Shown in pieces: positions 52,206 through 64,000 of a stretch of 64,000 nt of DNA. The stretch is from Hemerocallis citrina (Eukaryota; Streptophyta; Magnoliopsida; Asparagales; Asphodelaceae). The translations under genes were made by a program, and so were the position numbers. Numbering within the stretch: the first letter of the stretch is position 1; every line of letters begins with the position of its first letter. Location: the NCBI GenBank assembly GCA_017893485.1, contig CM030358.1:154324706-154388705 (forward strand), in the 5' to 3' direction. The notes beneath the pieces are model-generated. The model did no database searches and had not been told where the DNA came from. It worked only from the letters and a program-made list of their open reading frames with translations.

Positions 52206-52782
52206 TGATATGGCTAAAAATAGGATTAAATCGGGACCGTTCACATCGGAGACGAATCTTAAAGCTCAGGGGTAAAACGGTAATTTCACCTACTGACGGG
52301 TCTGAAATGGAAAGTGGGTCTTTATTCTAAGCCCAATAACCCATAAACAGATCCACATCAACTGGGTACGGGTTCCAACCCGCTGTACACCCATTCCAGC
52401 AAGATAAAATCAAGGTCCCTAATTAATACTAATCAACGGTCCTGATTCACATCTATCCTTTCACTGGGAATTAGGGATTACATGCCTAATCTGATCCCTG
52501 AGACGTCGATAAATACCCCCCATCCATCTCCATTAAGAGGTAATCAGTCTTTTGCCAATTTATGCTCTTTCATAATCACTTCTGGTTACTGACTTGAGCG
52601 TCGGAGGGTGCATCGCCGGCATCCATCCCGGTGTCTCGCACTTTTTGCAGGTTCGCAGCAGCGGCAAGAGACCAAGTCAACAAGTCGGTGAAGGTCAACA
52701 GGTCAACAGGTTTGCCTTGTTCGTTTTCTCAAGAATCCACAAATACTGTCTGTTTGCCCCCACACCAGATTTAGCGGTAACA
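52206..52782 (+). repeat. 3' LTR of Tat-C
   Basis: TGATATGGCTAAAAATAGG to TTAGCGGTAACA, 577 bp. It matches the 5' LTR, with a deletion of about 20 bp near 52480 and the same GATAAATA change of the TATA box. Confidence 0.85.
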
Positions 52783-54031
52783 CTGCTCATATGACAATTA
52801 CAAGGAAAAAGGGAAGACAAGAAAACATAATGCCCGTTAGATGCAAGTTACGGGCTGTAAGCAGTACAAGCAAGAAAATGGAAGGGAAAAACTAAAATAA
52901 AATAGAAAGTACTGACATGGGGGAATAGCAACAAAGGGTAACAGTCTACGGATTTCAAACATAACATTATAACAGTATAGGTATAACGGTAACACTGAAG
53001 TCAACAGTAACAGTAAATTCAACAGTAACAGTGAAATCAACGATAATAGTGATGTCAACGGTAATAGTAACGAGATGTGACAGTGAAAACAGTTGTTCTT
53101 ATGTCTAATGTTCATTACTATCTAGGTAACACTTCATGCGTCCCAAATTATACCACATGGTTGCTACAACAAACAGTTTCATTTTAAGATTTCGTAGTGA
53201 AACCTATAGGGCATATATTCAGACAAACAATAACAGTAATAGTAATAACAAAAGTAACAGTGTCATGGATCATGCCCTTATACATCCATAGATAAACAGT
53301 GGGTACCACAGTAACAGTGGGGAAAACGAGTTTCCTTCTGAATCACTACAAGGAATTTGACATATAGTGACAGCAAAAATCCGTGGGTAAAAGGCAAAAA
53401 ACCGTAGGTATAGCCCATAAAACCTATACCAACGGACATATTTTTCCATCGTTTTTAATTAGCTATACCCACGGCAAAATGCCGTCACTATAGCCTATAG
53501 CGACGGTTTTTTCACCCGTTGGACAAAACCTTGGTGTTATACCCACGGTTTCGAATCCGTTGGTATAGGTTTTAAAGACACATTTTGCTTTCCTATACCC
53601 ACGGTTGAAGCTCCATTGCTATAGGTTTTAGCGATGGTTTTCGCATCCAATTATTTGAATATATACACATCGCTCTATACACAATTTTTTCTTTAATTAC
53701 GCTTATGATAATTTAATATTTTCTTTTATAATATTAATTCAATTATAAACCAAATACACAATGAAATAAATACATGTGTTTATGAAACAAAATTAAATTA
53801 AATTAAACTTCAATCATATTAAAAATTAATGAAGTATTACAAACATGTCAAATTCAAATTACAAAATAGTTAAAATGTCAACCTAAGAGTACCATATTGA
53901 CATATAATAAGCATATAAAGTTTTATAACAATCTCATCCACTTAATTTCGAGGTTTGCTCCATCAACAGAAAATTAGCTTCCATAGCCAATAAATAATGT
54001 ACGTCTACAACTCGTCAATAATAACTCTGAT

Positions 54032-54246
54032 CTACAATGCTGACTGGAAAATCATCTCAGCAAGTTCCTGTACCATCAAAAATTTAAAGGAATAGTTATT
54101 AGGCACATTCAGCGAAGGGTAATAAAGAAAACTTGTTCAGCACAGGGAAAATCTCAAAACTATTTTACAAAGAGAGAATGTACAACCTCACATATGCTCA
54201 ATCGACCGCTTTCAGGAGTCTTCTCCTTCCATGAGAACTGGGCAAT
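54032..54246 (-). pseudogene. Unidentified captured gene 3' end, two exons
   Basis: Exon 54187-54246 (60 bases) reads IAQFSWKEKTPESGRLSICE after an acceptor CGCAG, with donor GTTGT. Exon 54032-54067 reads ELAEMIFQSAL and stops at TAG. The phase joins cleanly. It follows the RUVBL1 exons in the same direction but is not part of RUVBL1. I do not recognise the protein. Because the reading ends in a stop, it may supply the 3' end of a chimeric transcript. Confidence 0.45.
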
Positions 54247-54588
54247 CTGCGCCCCCCCAAAAAAAAAAACTTTGGTTTAAAACTTAATATGAAAAAATAG
54301 AAGCTAATGAATTCAAAGAAGAAAAAAAAGGCATCTACACAAGTTAGACCAATCAACTCGAAAATGTTGGCTGAAGCATGACTTTCAAATTAAATAAAGT
54401 TTCAATTACTGAATGCTGCCAATGGAAGCGACAAATTGTGTGCAACAAGTGGCAGATACAGATAGGATCATAGGATTGCTACACATTTACAAGAATCCAT
54501 GAAGAGAATTATATAGCATACCAACCAGGGGGTGATTTTCTTGCAAATAATTTTATTGAAAATATTTGTCAAAACAGTTTTTTTACTA

Positions 54589-55523
<935 letters not shown>

Positions 55524-55764
55524 TATAAATTCAATATAGAGAATTTCACTCAGAAGTCTAGTATTGGCAGCTAAGCATGGACATGGGCATGAAAAGACAA
55601 TGTTACAGGAGATCTTATGAAAAGCTAAGACAAAATGGCTAGTATTAGAATTATGGGTTTGTACACAAATATTATTTTACAGGAATTCCATATAAAATCA
55701 AGAAGAAACCATACCAATGAACAGAGAAAAAAAATGTACATGCAGCAATCATATTGTATGCTAC

Positions 55765-56257
55765 CTGAGTAACTCTATCAACAATGCAATCATCAGCATA
55801 TGTTCCTTTGTGTGTGCACGGTAGCCTGTCAAACCTAGGATCCTTGGCAATCCTGTCACAGAACATTAAATAGCTTAGGACTAATATGTATCAATCCGAC
55901 ATGTAGAAGTAATATCAATATAACGTTTAGAACAATAGTTCTGCAAGCATAGATTATCTATGAAATCAAAAGGCTGGAATTATAAAAGGCACCTTAAAGC
56001 CACACGATATTTTTTTCCCAATTTCTCAAGCTCAGCCATCACACAATCTGTGATGCAAGGTGTGCCTGAACAACCCAATTAAGAAGAGAAAAACAGATTA
56101 GTTAGACTTCATAATTTTAAAAAAAAGAAATTGTTGAATAACCACAAACAAATCCGATGCTATCACATGCTAGAGACCATATGTAATAAAAATATACTTT
56201 ATCTTCTAACTTACATTTCGCATAGAGACAGTCCAGCATTCCTTTCTCCAGATCCAA
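55765..56257 (-). pseudogene. FCF1: Captured FCF1 gene fragment, three exons
   Basis: Exons on the minus strand: 56257-56215 (LDLEKGMLDCLYAKC), 56065-55993 (TPCITDCVMAELEKLGKKYR, then VALR) and 55852-55765 (IAKDPRFDRLPCTHKGTYAD, then DCIVDRVTQ). These are consecutive exons of FCF1, the PIN-domain protein of 18S rRNA processing. The acidic residues of ITDCVMAELE and YADDC are kept. GT-AG introns are present (for example donor GTAAGT after 56215). The protein start and the part after VTQ are missing. The fragment is directly followed by RUVBL1 exons in the same orientation. Confidence 0.85.
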
Positions 56258-57317
56258 CTGCAAGTAATGCCAGTATGATCTATTGGTAATCCCATGATTA
56301 GGATTATAACATAAATATTCAATATAAACAATTAACATACAGCTGTAAAGTCTATTTTAAAGGTTGTGCAAATTATCCTTGTAAGACTTTATATACAGTT
56401 ATATACTCCTGCAATTTACAAACATATATAGAGCTCATTAACCCTTCCCTGCCTACCTGCCTACTAGAAATGTGTGCCTTCTCCCATTTTGCAAATAAAC
56501 ACACAGATGCAATTCGTAACCTTATCTCAATGAAAAGATTGACTTTTTGCTCTCTTTCCTAATAATTTGTAGGACATACCCCTCCCACCCGATCTTCCTC
56601 CATCTACCAGATGTGTTTCTGTGTTGTCGCTATTGTGTGTATAATTGCAAGCAATGCATATTATAAATCCTTTATCTCTAGTAAAATATCAGTCTTACAC
56701 TTAAAATTCTTAAATTAATTATACAGAAGATATGTTTGTATGGGCACTGAATCAACGAAAGAAAGAAGTTTAAATAACTTGACCGCGATCCATCAATAGC
56801 ACCACCAATTCATATCAAATAATCTCAAAGCCTTCACTAACTTTGCCCTGACCTGTTCCAATAATCTACACTATTATAACCCAAAATCATTGAAGCTACC
56901 TCCTGTATTGTTTGAAACCAATCTACCTCCTTTATTGTTTGAAACCAATCCATTAAATCCTACCTGTTAATTCCTAAAACCAATTCACATACATGCAAGA
57001 AAATAAACTACAACTTCAAAGATCACGAGACTCATTAAAAAATTCCACAGTTTCCCTTAATTCTCCAATTGGGCATCAACCTCAATCTCCTAAAATTTTA
57101 CCCAAATGAATGTATTCAAGAAACCAAAAAGGGTATAACTGAAATAATCAGAGATCAACCAAATCGGTGGCCAAGATCCTAACTTTAACCTCAAAACAAC
57201 ATCATCTAGCTCAAAACTAAAGACCCACAAGAGCTCCATGAACAATTGTGTTGATCCTAAAAATTGATCGTAAATGGCACAAAAAGGCATGAAATTTGTG
57301 GAGGGGTTGATGGATAC

Positions 57318-57530
57318 CTGAAGTGGGTTTGATCGGACCCTCCTTCTTCTTGGTCTTCTTGCTTGATTCGCCCAAGCAAGGGCAACACGCCAGGAAATTG
57401 GGTTTCGAAGAGGTTGAGTGCGAGGAGGAAAAAGAAGAGGGAAATAGGGTTTCGGAGAAGCGCGTGAAGAGAAAAAGAGAGAGGGAAGTAGGCGAGGGGT
57501 TTCCAATTTCGGGTTTTGAGAGAGACGGGG
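57318..57530 (-). other. Possible captured 5' leader and first exon in the CACTA element
   Basis: On the minus strand a CT-rich leader (CCCTCTCTCTTTTTCTC) with repeated AAACCC motifs ends at a good donor (CACTTCAG followed by GTATCC at 57317). It has the look of a plant transcript start and first exon, upstream of the FCF1 exons in the same direction. The reading frame and the gene of origin are not clear. A 138-codon frame across it has no recognised domain. Confidence 0.35.
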
Positions 57531-60112
57531 GGTGGGAGGGGGAATGAAATTAGAAATTGGGATTTTGGTGGGAATTAAAAGTTTTCTATCTCGTCTATAC
57601 CCACAGTTTACTACGCGTCTGTAGGTATATGATGGCTATACCCACGGTTTTAGTGATCCGTCACTATAGGTGTCCGTTGGTATATGGCAAATTCTTTGTA
57701 GTGAATACACATTTCTATATTGTCCACTACTATATCTTTTTTCATAAAAATCTCGGCTTGATTAGTTTTCATTATTAAACATATGTGAACGAATACAGAC
57801 AGGACTAAAGACATGGTAAGAACAAATGATAAGTCTAAGATGAATTGGAACACAAATGGGTGACAAAACAACTTCCAATTGTCAAAACATCTAAACTTTC
57901 AGTTCTGGACAGCAAGACACTACTGTACCAAATCTGAGATTCCCCGTTGCTATAGAACTACAAATCTAGATCCGTCAAAAAATTCAGGAACTAGACTCTT
58001 TGCCGAATCCAGCGCATATATACAGGTCACACATTAGCCACAAAAACAAGGTCGAAAACAACATCTAATATACGAGTTATGTTCAGCCAAAAAATACAAA
58101 ATCTTGTTTATAAGCATGAAAAGAGTTTAAAATTATCATAATTAAATTTGAGAAAAATCTGGAAGATTTCCTAACATATCTAGTCTCAAAATATAAAATA
58201 TCATGAATTTGCATCACAGATAATATAGTCAATAAAATAGGGAAAACAGAGTAATGCAACAAAACTTCGCATCTGAAAGTCCAGACACAGCAGCACCAAA
58301 ACAGAGATAATTCGCAAAATACAATTCAGAATCCAGATCCGCCAAAAGGGTGATAAAATAGATACATCAGGATACAGTTTATATTCAAAAAGTTTACATA
58401 AAAAATGAATAGAATCAGGTTGAAAACATAATTATTTACTAAACAGCATCCAGTTTGAAATTATATCGATTGGTTTCATAAGCATAAAATGCGATACAAA
58501 AGTCATTAATTAATTCCACAAAAAATTGGGATTGATCCCCGTCATGTCTAAACATACCTAGCAAAATATAGAGTTCAAATTCTACTTTTAATATCAGTTT
58601 TAAAATAATATTTCATACATAATGCATATAGTTCAGAATCTGGAATATACGATATGACTGCAGTAAAACAGCAATAACTCATGCATTGAAAATCAGAATT
58701 CAGATCCGTCGAAGGTTCTGAAAACTAGAAAACGAAGGCTACGAATTATGTTCACAAATTTATTTATTTTACTGATGTTAACAGGGTAAAAATTTCTGAA
58801 CAAAAGTAGGGCAGCAGTAAAAACAAACTTCTTTTATGCATTTCATCAAATAGTTTAGTTATAAACATCCAATCTAAGATGGCATACCAAGCATGGCAAA
58901 TGGGTCACTCAAATCAGTATGGCATGTGTATTAATGATCTAAAATGAGATAGCACAATCAACAAGCATTCATGTATCAATCATTTACAACGTACGATATG
59001 TGTCACAACGGCCATACAAATCAAGATGTCCATCTAATCTAATTGTTTTCATGCAATGGTGTCAACTACTGTGAACTAATCATGATCAAGAGATGAAGGA
59101 ACGGATCAAATAATAAAATATGGTCATCATGAGAGTACTAACAATTTCATGCAAGACTACTTGTGGTATTTAACTTGTATGAAAAAAAGACACAAACAAG
59201 CTACTTGCCTGAAATGACGACGAAGATGAAGATTAGAATAATGGGAACGGATCCCAACACACGAACTCAGCACCGACGACACGAACAAGGAAAGGCACGA
59301 ACCAACACCAACACAAAACACGGTGGTGCACGTGCTCTTACATGCACACACAAGGCAGCGGCAACCACAGCAAGGCGACGATAGCAACACGGGATGATGA
59401 CAACAGCGATGAGGAAACTCCGACAGCAAACGGCGGCACAGCAAAGCGGTGCTCAGCTGTTGTCAACCACACCAGAAGACGACGACATAGGGGAGAAGAC
59501 GACAACGACGAGGGGAGCTCGATGCTAGGGCGACACAACGGTTGGGTAGCGACGCTTGAGCCCGATGACACTAGGCACAGGGGGGGGTCTACGGCGCGTT
59601 GTGGAAAAGGCAGGGAACAACGGCACGGTGGTGTGCAATGGATGAGGGGAAGAGAAGAGGGGTTTGCGGGGGTGGTCTTCCGGCATCGAGGATAAGACGA
59701 CGACAGCAAGGAAGGGGGGAGAGATTGGGAGGTCAGAGGTGCAGGGTTTGGGGGTAGGAGAGAGGGGGTGACAGCTAAGGTGAGAGAGAGAGATAATTAG
59801 GGTTAGGGTGTTTAGGAGGGTTATATAGAGTCAATATGAGTTTTGGTTAACTGGGTAGTATCCAATAGGAAGAAAAGAGTCCAATAAGAGACAGTTTAGC
59901 CATGAAATAAGTTTAAACAATAATAGAGACAAGAACAAATTTGTAGATCAAACAATGAGAATAGTAAGGCTGAATCAACAGAAATGAATCATAAGGAGAA
60001 CAACAACATACAATTCAAAGGGACGAAAATCAACAAAATCAGAAATAAAATAAAATACCCATGAATTTAATTAAATACAATAAAAATACAAAAATGAGTA
60101 ACAGGGGTTACA

Positions 60113-60384
60113 ATTTCTCTAGATATTAGTCGCGATATTTCCTATTTTGAATTGGATTGTAAAATAAAGATGATCAGGCTATTATATCTATATCTTATAG
60201 TAATAAGAGATGGAGTCTACCTCCTCTCTCCTTTCTCTATTTTGAAATAGAGATAAGGGAGAAAAGTTGGGATTCCTATTTAACTAATACGTGCACTACG
60301 CAAAATTTTTATTAAAAAATAAAAACAAATAAAAACCCAAATTTCTTAAACATAGTCTCTTCCCCTCACATTTTCCCCGATCTC
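60113..60384. repeat. Right part of unit 2 of the 324-bp duplication
   Basis: Starts with the target duplication ATTTC and continues CTCTAGATATTAGTCGCG, matching 14774-15049 with few differences to CCCGATCTC at 60384. It shows that the host locus had two tandem copies before the Tekay insertion. Confidence 0.8.
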
Positions 60385-60391
60385 ACAGAGT

Positions 60392-60411
60392 CCCCCCCCC
60401 CCCCCCCCCCC
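60392..60411 (+). repeat. Poly-C tract
   Basis: Twenty C in a row, right after the end of the duplicated segment. Length may be affected by sequencing error. Confidence 0.9.
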
Positions 60412-60870
60412 AGCTTTAGTAATATTCAATTGTATAACATTATGATTTGGCAGTGATTCTCTAAACCATATATATTATTTGAGAATGATAATAAAGATTT
60501 CAGTAATTATGGTAGAAATGATATTCATAAGTTTCTCCACATTCTCTCATTTTTTTTCAAAGTTCAATATAATTTCATGTCTCTCAAAACTATTTTAGGT
60601 TGTGCAATTGGAAAGGGTAACACAATATATTATGCTAAAACCACTTTAGTCTAGGATTTTCTCCTTTTTTTTAAATAAAAAATAAAAAAATGAGAGCAAA
60701 TGTAGGAGGCAACCCTCACCCTTTCTCCATCCAAATTTTAATCTTCACCATATCCCTTAATCAAACTCCAAAAATAATGCACTTGATATTTTTAGATGTT
60801 TTTTTTTTCAAAAATAGTTTTGTTATTTTCTTATTTTAAAAAATTATGTGCAATATATTGCACAAGGTTA
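60412..60870. other. AT-rich intergenic sequence
   Basis: No coding frame, repeat or element end is seen. Confidence 0.5.
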
Positions 60871-61825
60871 TGTTGGATATATAGGTATATTCTCACTATA
60901 TGAATAATATTATGTGTAATATTATTCTATAGATAACACGTGTGTTACACGTACTAATTATATGGATATCGGAACGCGGGTTGAGTGGGTTGAAAATCCA
61001 GTACCCAAACCAGTATTTATCCTATAAATACTGGCTTGTGATAGTAGTCTAGGTATTCCCATCTTGATACCTAGGGTAAATATATCAAGCACCTTAGTTT
61101 AGGATATTAACCATAATTTCTATTGTGATTATCTCTTATAATCTCTAACAATCTTGAGATATTTAGCCTATTTTAAATTGTGAGATTTAAAAAGAGAAAG
61201 ATCAATGGATCTTGAGATCGCACCTCCCGTCGTCGTCATCGTCGATCAAGTTCAGAGTCATCAGTCGCCGCCACCTGTTCCGGTGTGTTACCGTCGTTGT
61301 TCGTCGCGCCATCGTCATTCGCAAGTAGTGAAGGGAAAGACCCACGACTGAACCCATCGATGATCTCCTTCCTCTTGCTTTGTTGGATCTTGAGAGTCAG
61401 ATCCAACCAAGTTGAATCCGACCCGCAAATCATCTTCCTCCTTGGTTTGATTTGTTGTTTGGTGTGTGATTGGCCTCATCGAATCCCGCTGGTGTTGCTG
61501 TGTGCTGCTGTGTGCGGATCCCTTGGTGTCGGATCCAAAGAATCCACTCATTTGATTATCAAGTCCGATCCCAGTAAATGAATATTGGTGAGAATGAACT
61601 GGATCTCGGTGATCCAGATGCTGAGTTTCTATTCGATTGCTGACGTGGCCGGAGAGCTTCGTCGATTCACGGTGGGGAAGGCGGAGGTCGCCGTCGCAGC
61701 CGCCACCGTTGTCGTGCCTAGCCCCAGGTCGCTGGTGCCTCTTCCTCCATCTTCTTCTCCATAGATCTTCATATAAGATCAAATCAGAGAAGAGAATACC
61801 CAATCCAGATCTGATCTGAATTATT

Positions 61826-61975
61826 CCATTGGGTAGAAATTGCTGTTTGGTGTTCGGGTGGTTGGAGTAGATCCAGATTCAAATCCAGTCCAACAGCTGC
61901 TCTATTGGTTAGAGATTGTTGTTTGGTGTTTGGACTGTTGGAGCAGATTTAGATTCAGCCAAAAAGAATCAGATC
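61826..61975 (+). repeat. 75-bp direct duplication
   Basis: ATTGGGTAGAAATTGCTG at 61828 and ATTGGTTAGAGATTGTTG at 61903 start two diverged copies of about 75 bp, both with TTTGGTGTT and GATTCA. Confidence 0.7.
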
Positions 61976-62959
61976 TGGATCTAACCAATGGAGATAATCC
62001 ATTGGGTATTGTTTTGTATTCCGTGTTTGGGGAGAAGACTGGATCTTCTGCAGTATACTTCCAATTCAGATCTAAATTAAAGATAAGTTATTCACCAAAT
62101 TTAAATTGTTATTTAATTATTTGTTTAAATTTTGTTGCTAAGTGCTAAAGTTCAAAACGGTATTATGCATTGTTTAATTAAATACAAATTTGAATAACTG
62201 CTTTGGTTATGTGCTAAGGATCAAATATTTATTTTGATAAATTATAGGTTTTGACTATAAAATTGAATCTCCAATTAAATTGTTGTGAATTAGATTGTGC
62301 TAATAATTTGTTTAATTGGCTAATCTTTAACAATTTGATGAATGTAGAAGTTACTTTCAAGTTGTGTGTATTGGATACGATGTATTTGCATTACGGTATG
62401 ATAAGTCTGCACTACGCAGGCTTCTCCATCGAATTTAGAAAACACTTCTAACTTGATGTGTCAGTATGATCTACTCTAATCTCTTAGTATTTTTATGTGA
62501 TAAATGTGTTAACGTTGTGTGCGTTTGATTACATATTTGGGAGTTTTAGATCATAATTATTTCCACTTTGAAACTAGCATGTTTTAATTTGTTTAGCGTG
62601 CCTCGTCTTACTGTGTATAAATATATTGGGTGACACATTGTTTGCAGTTTGTGTGAGAGTGTATGTTTGCTTTTCTAATAAAGATTGATGTATAAGATAT
62701 ATAACAAATGTCTGTAACTTAGGAGAGAGCATCACTTAATGAAGGATAGGACTCTACTAGTTACATTTTGTTCTTTCTCGTTCGTTGTACTATGTGTGCA
62801 AAATTGAATTATAAAATACTGGTCATTATCTCGTTTAGCGTCACGAAGATAATGAAGAACGAGTAAAAAATATATAGCTCAATGTGTTTGAGCAAGTGGA
62901 CATTGTTAGAATTATTAGAGAAAGGAAACAATTTTGTAAAATGTGGTAGAGTAATTTTG

Positions 62960-63960
62960 TATCAACTCTTATAATGTGCATATATAGTCAATTGCATGTA
63001 TAAGTTGAGTTTAAAAAATGAGACAATTAATAATAATAGTTCAAATTGTGTATAGTCCTTGAACATAGCATAATTGGCTAGGATATGAGAACTATATATT
63101 AAATTATTGGTTCTTGTTAAAACTTACAACGCTGCTAAATGACACTTCATTAAATTATGACAAATGTGAAGAGTGAACTCAGATTATGATCACTAGAAAA
63201 TAATTTTATATGGTGTCTAGGAGTACATTCTGATATTTGTGATCTCAGTAGCTTTGTGACTAGACGAGATAATTGTTGGTCAGAAGTATTTAATCATTTT
63301 TGTAGATGATTAGTATAAGTTTGTCATATATATGAAGAATGAAGCACTTGTTATTCTTAATGAATTAAAAAAAATATAATTAAATACTAAAAATCAAGGG
63401 TTCAGATTTGATTGAGATAGTGAATATGTTTCAATGACTTTAGAGAAGTTTGCATATGACATAATCTCTACTGTACTCTACTTACAACAGTCAAACAGTA
63501 TTGATAAAAGTTAGAATCAAACACTTAGTGAAATGTTGAATTCTATAATATTGACCGTTGTTTATCTTGTGTAATTATGAGTGATGTTGTATTGTTAATC
63601 ATATCTCTAATGTGTTACTACACTCTAAATTGAATACACCTTGTAGATCATGGCATGAAAACACAAATAATTTTGTTAAAGTGAAAATTTGTGTTGTGAT
63701 ATATTTGTTAGAGTATATGACCCTAGAAGGCCTAAAGTAGGACCTACAACAAATATTTGTGTGTTTAGAAAGTGCAGAATATAGTTCTGTGGACAGATAT
63801 TGGATCTATCTAATTTGTGTTAGAAGAATCTAGACTTTCAGAGTTCTTTGAGGATATGTTCATCAAAGATAAATGTATGAAATGATCTAGTCCTACAGAC
63901 ACGATCAATAATTCACAGTTGAAATCAAGAACCGGCCTTACTGATACTTAAAAACTTGAA
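62960..63960 (+). pseudogene. Copia pol remnant (integrase region)
   Basis: Segments in changing frames match copia pol in the right order: pre-integrase (NCMYKLSLKNETINNNSS near 62990), the integrase start (LGVHSDICDLSS near 63220), GQKYLIIFVDD followed by TAG near 63278-63314, YMKNEALVILNELK, then STVL...TT near 63465, the VRVYDPRRPKVGPTT segment near 63710, and ESRLSEFFEDMFIKDKC near 63830. Many stops and frame changes show it is old. The direction is plus. Confidence 0.6.
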
Positions 63961-64000
63961 TGACAAATGAGCTAAGAAGAGTCTTTAGTAGACAATGAGA

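Larger units (their letters stand above)
45702..52782 (+). mobile_element. Gag-only Tat element (Tat-C) in the Tekay 5' LTR
   Basis: 5' LTR 45702-46296, primer binding site 46300-46317, broken gag 46367-48073, tandem repeats 48300-49385, long noncoding part with a GAGCTC-rich stretch, polypurine tract, 3' LTR 52206-52782. No protease, reverse transcriptase or integrase is found between gag and the repeats. The uninterrupted Tekay LTR reads AAAACCTGCTCATATG at 15467. Here AAAACCTG precedes and CTGCTCATATG follows the element, so CTG is duplicated (part of a decayed 5-bp duplication). The LTRs and gag are related to Tat-B. Confidence 0.85.
60871..64000 (+). mobile_element. Degenerate Ty1/copia element, 5' side
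   Basis: TGTTGGATATATAGG at 60871 has the TGTTGGA start common in copia LTRs, and a TATAAATACTGG box lies near 61021. A degenerate copia pol can be read at about 62960-63960. The LTR end and the primer binding site could not be found, and the part 61200-62700 is not recognisable. It contains a 48-codon frame at 61205-61351 (MDLEIAPPVVVIVDQVQ) that might be a gag start. The element runs off the window. The left boundary is the least sure point. Confidence 0.4.

Noticed and set aside
61236..61803. Frames of 98 and 162 codons on both strands
   Set aside because: Overlapping frames on opposite strands without a recognised domain; composition fits a degraded retroelement leader.

Overview
This is plant nuclear DNA made almost entirely of nested transposable elements. 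Angiosperm origin follows from the content: Ty3/gypsy elements of the Tat, Athila and Tekay (chromovirus) types with plant-type primer binding sites, CACTA-like DNA transposons carrying spliced host-gene pieces, a plant mobile domain (PMD) pseudogene and a degenerate Ty1/copia element. The species cannot be told from the sequence. I see no convincing intact host gene, tRNA, rRNA or CRISPR array. A possible truncated host first exon lies next to 4970-5036 on the minus strand.

Layout from left to right. 1-4969 is the 3' part of a plus-strand Tat element (Tat-A): an antisense spliced gene (broken), two tandem repeat blocks, a polypurine tract and the 3' LTR. About 5280-11570 is a decayed DNA transposon carrying a PMD gene, which is itself split at 7054-10266 by a second CACTA-like element holding a C2-domain gene fragment. 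About 11590-13726 is a diverged Tekay-type LTR. 14727-15105 is a 324-bp tandem duplication. Its second unit received a minus-strand Tekay/Del chromovirus that now spans 15106-60112, flanked on both sides by ATTTC.

Inside that Tekay element lie an integrase/chromodomain remnant (18524-20152), an LTR fragment of another element (20153-21377), a minus-strand Tat element with gag, protease, reverse transcriptase, two RNase H domains and integrase (Tat-B, 21378-45085), and, within the Tekay 5' LTR, a gag-only plus-strand Tat element (Tat-C, 45702-52782) and a gene-capturing CACTA element (53344-57703). Tat-B was in turn hit near the 3' end of its integrase by a 10.6-kb Athila-like tandem array, LTR-internal-LTR-internal-LTR (28588-39161), flanked by a perfect ATCTT duplication. 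The window ends in AT-rich DNA with a degraded copia element (60871-64000).

The elements form layers of increasing youth: host duplication, Tekay, Tat-B/Tat-C/CACTA, then the Athila-like array, whose three LTRs differ from each other by only about a dozen positions each. Most coding regions are dead through stop codons and frameshifts. The two gag genes of the Athila-like array are open. The most unusual items are the CACTA element with exons of FCF1 and RUVBL1 in one transcriptional orientation, the three-LTR array with its repeated CAGTCGACT motif, and the spliced antisense gene retained in two of the Tat elements. Coordinates of LTR ends and splice sites were read by eye and are base-exact only where a motif is stated.
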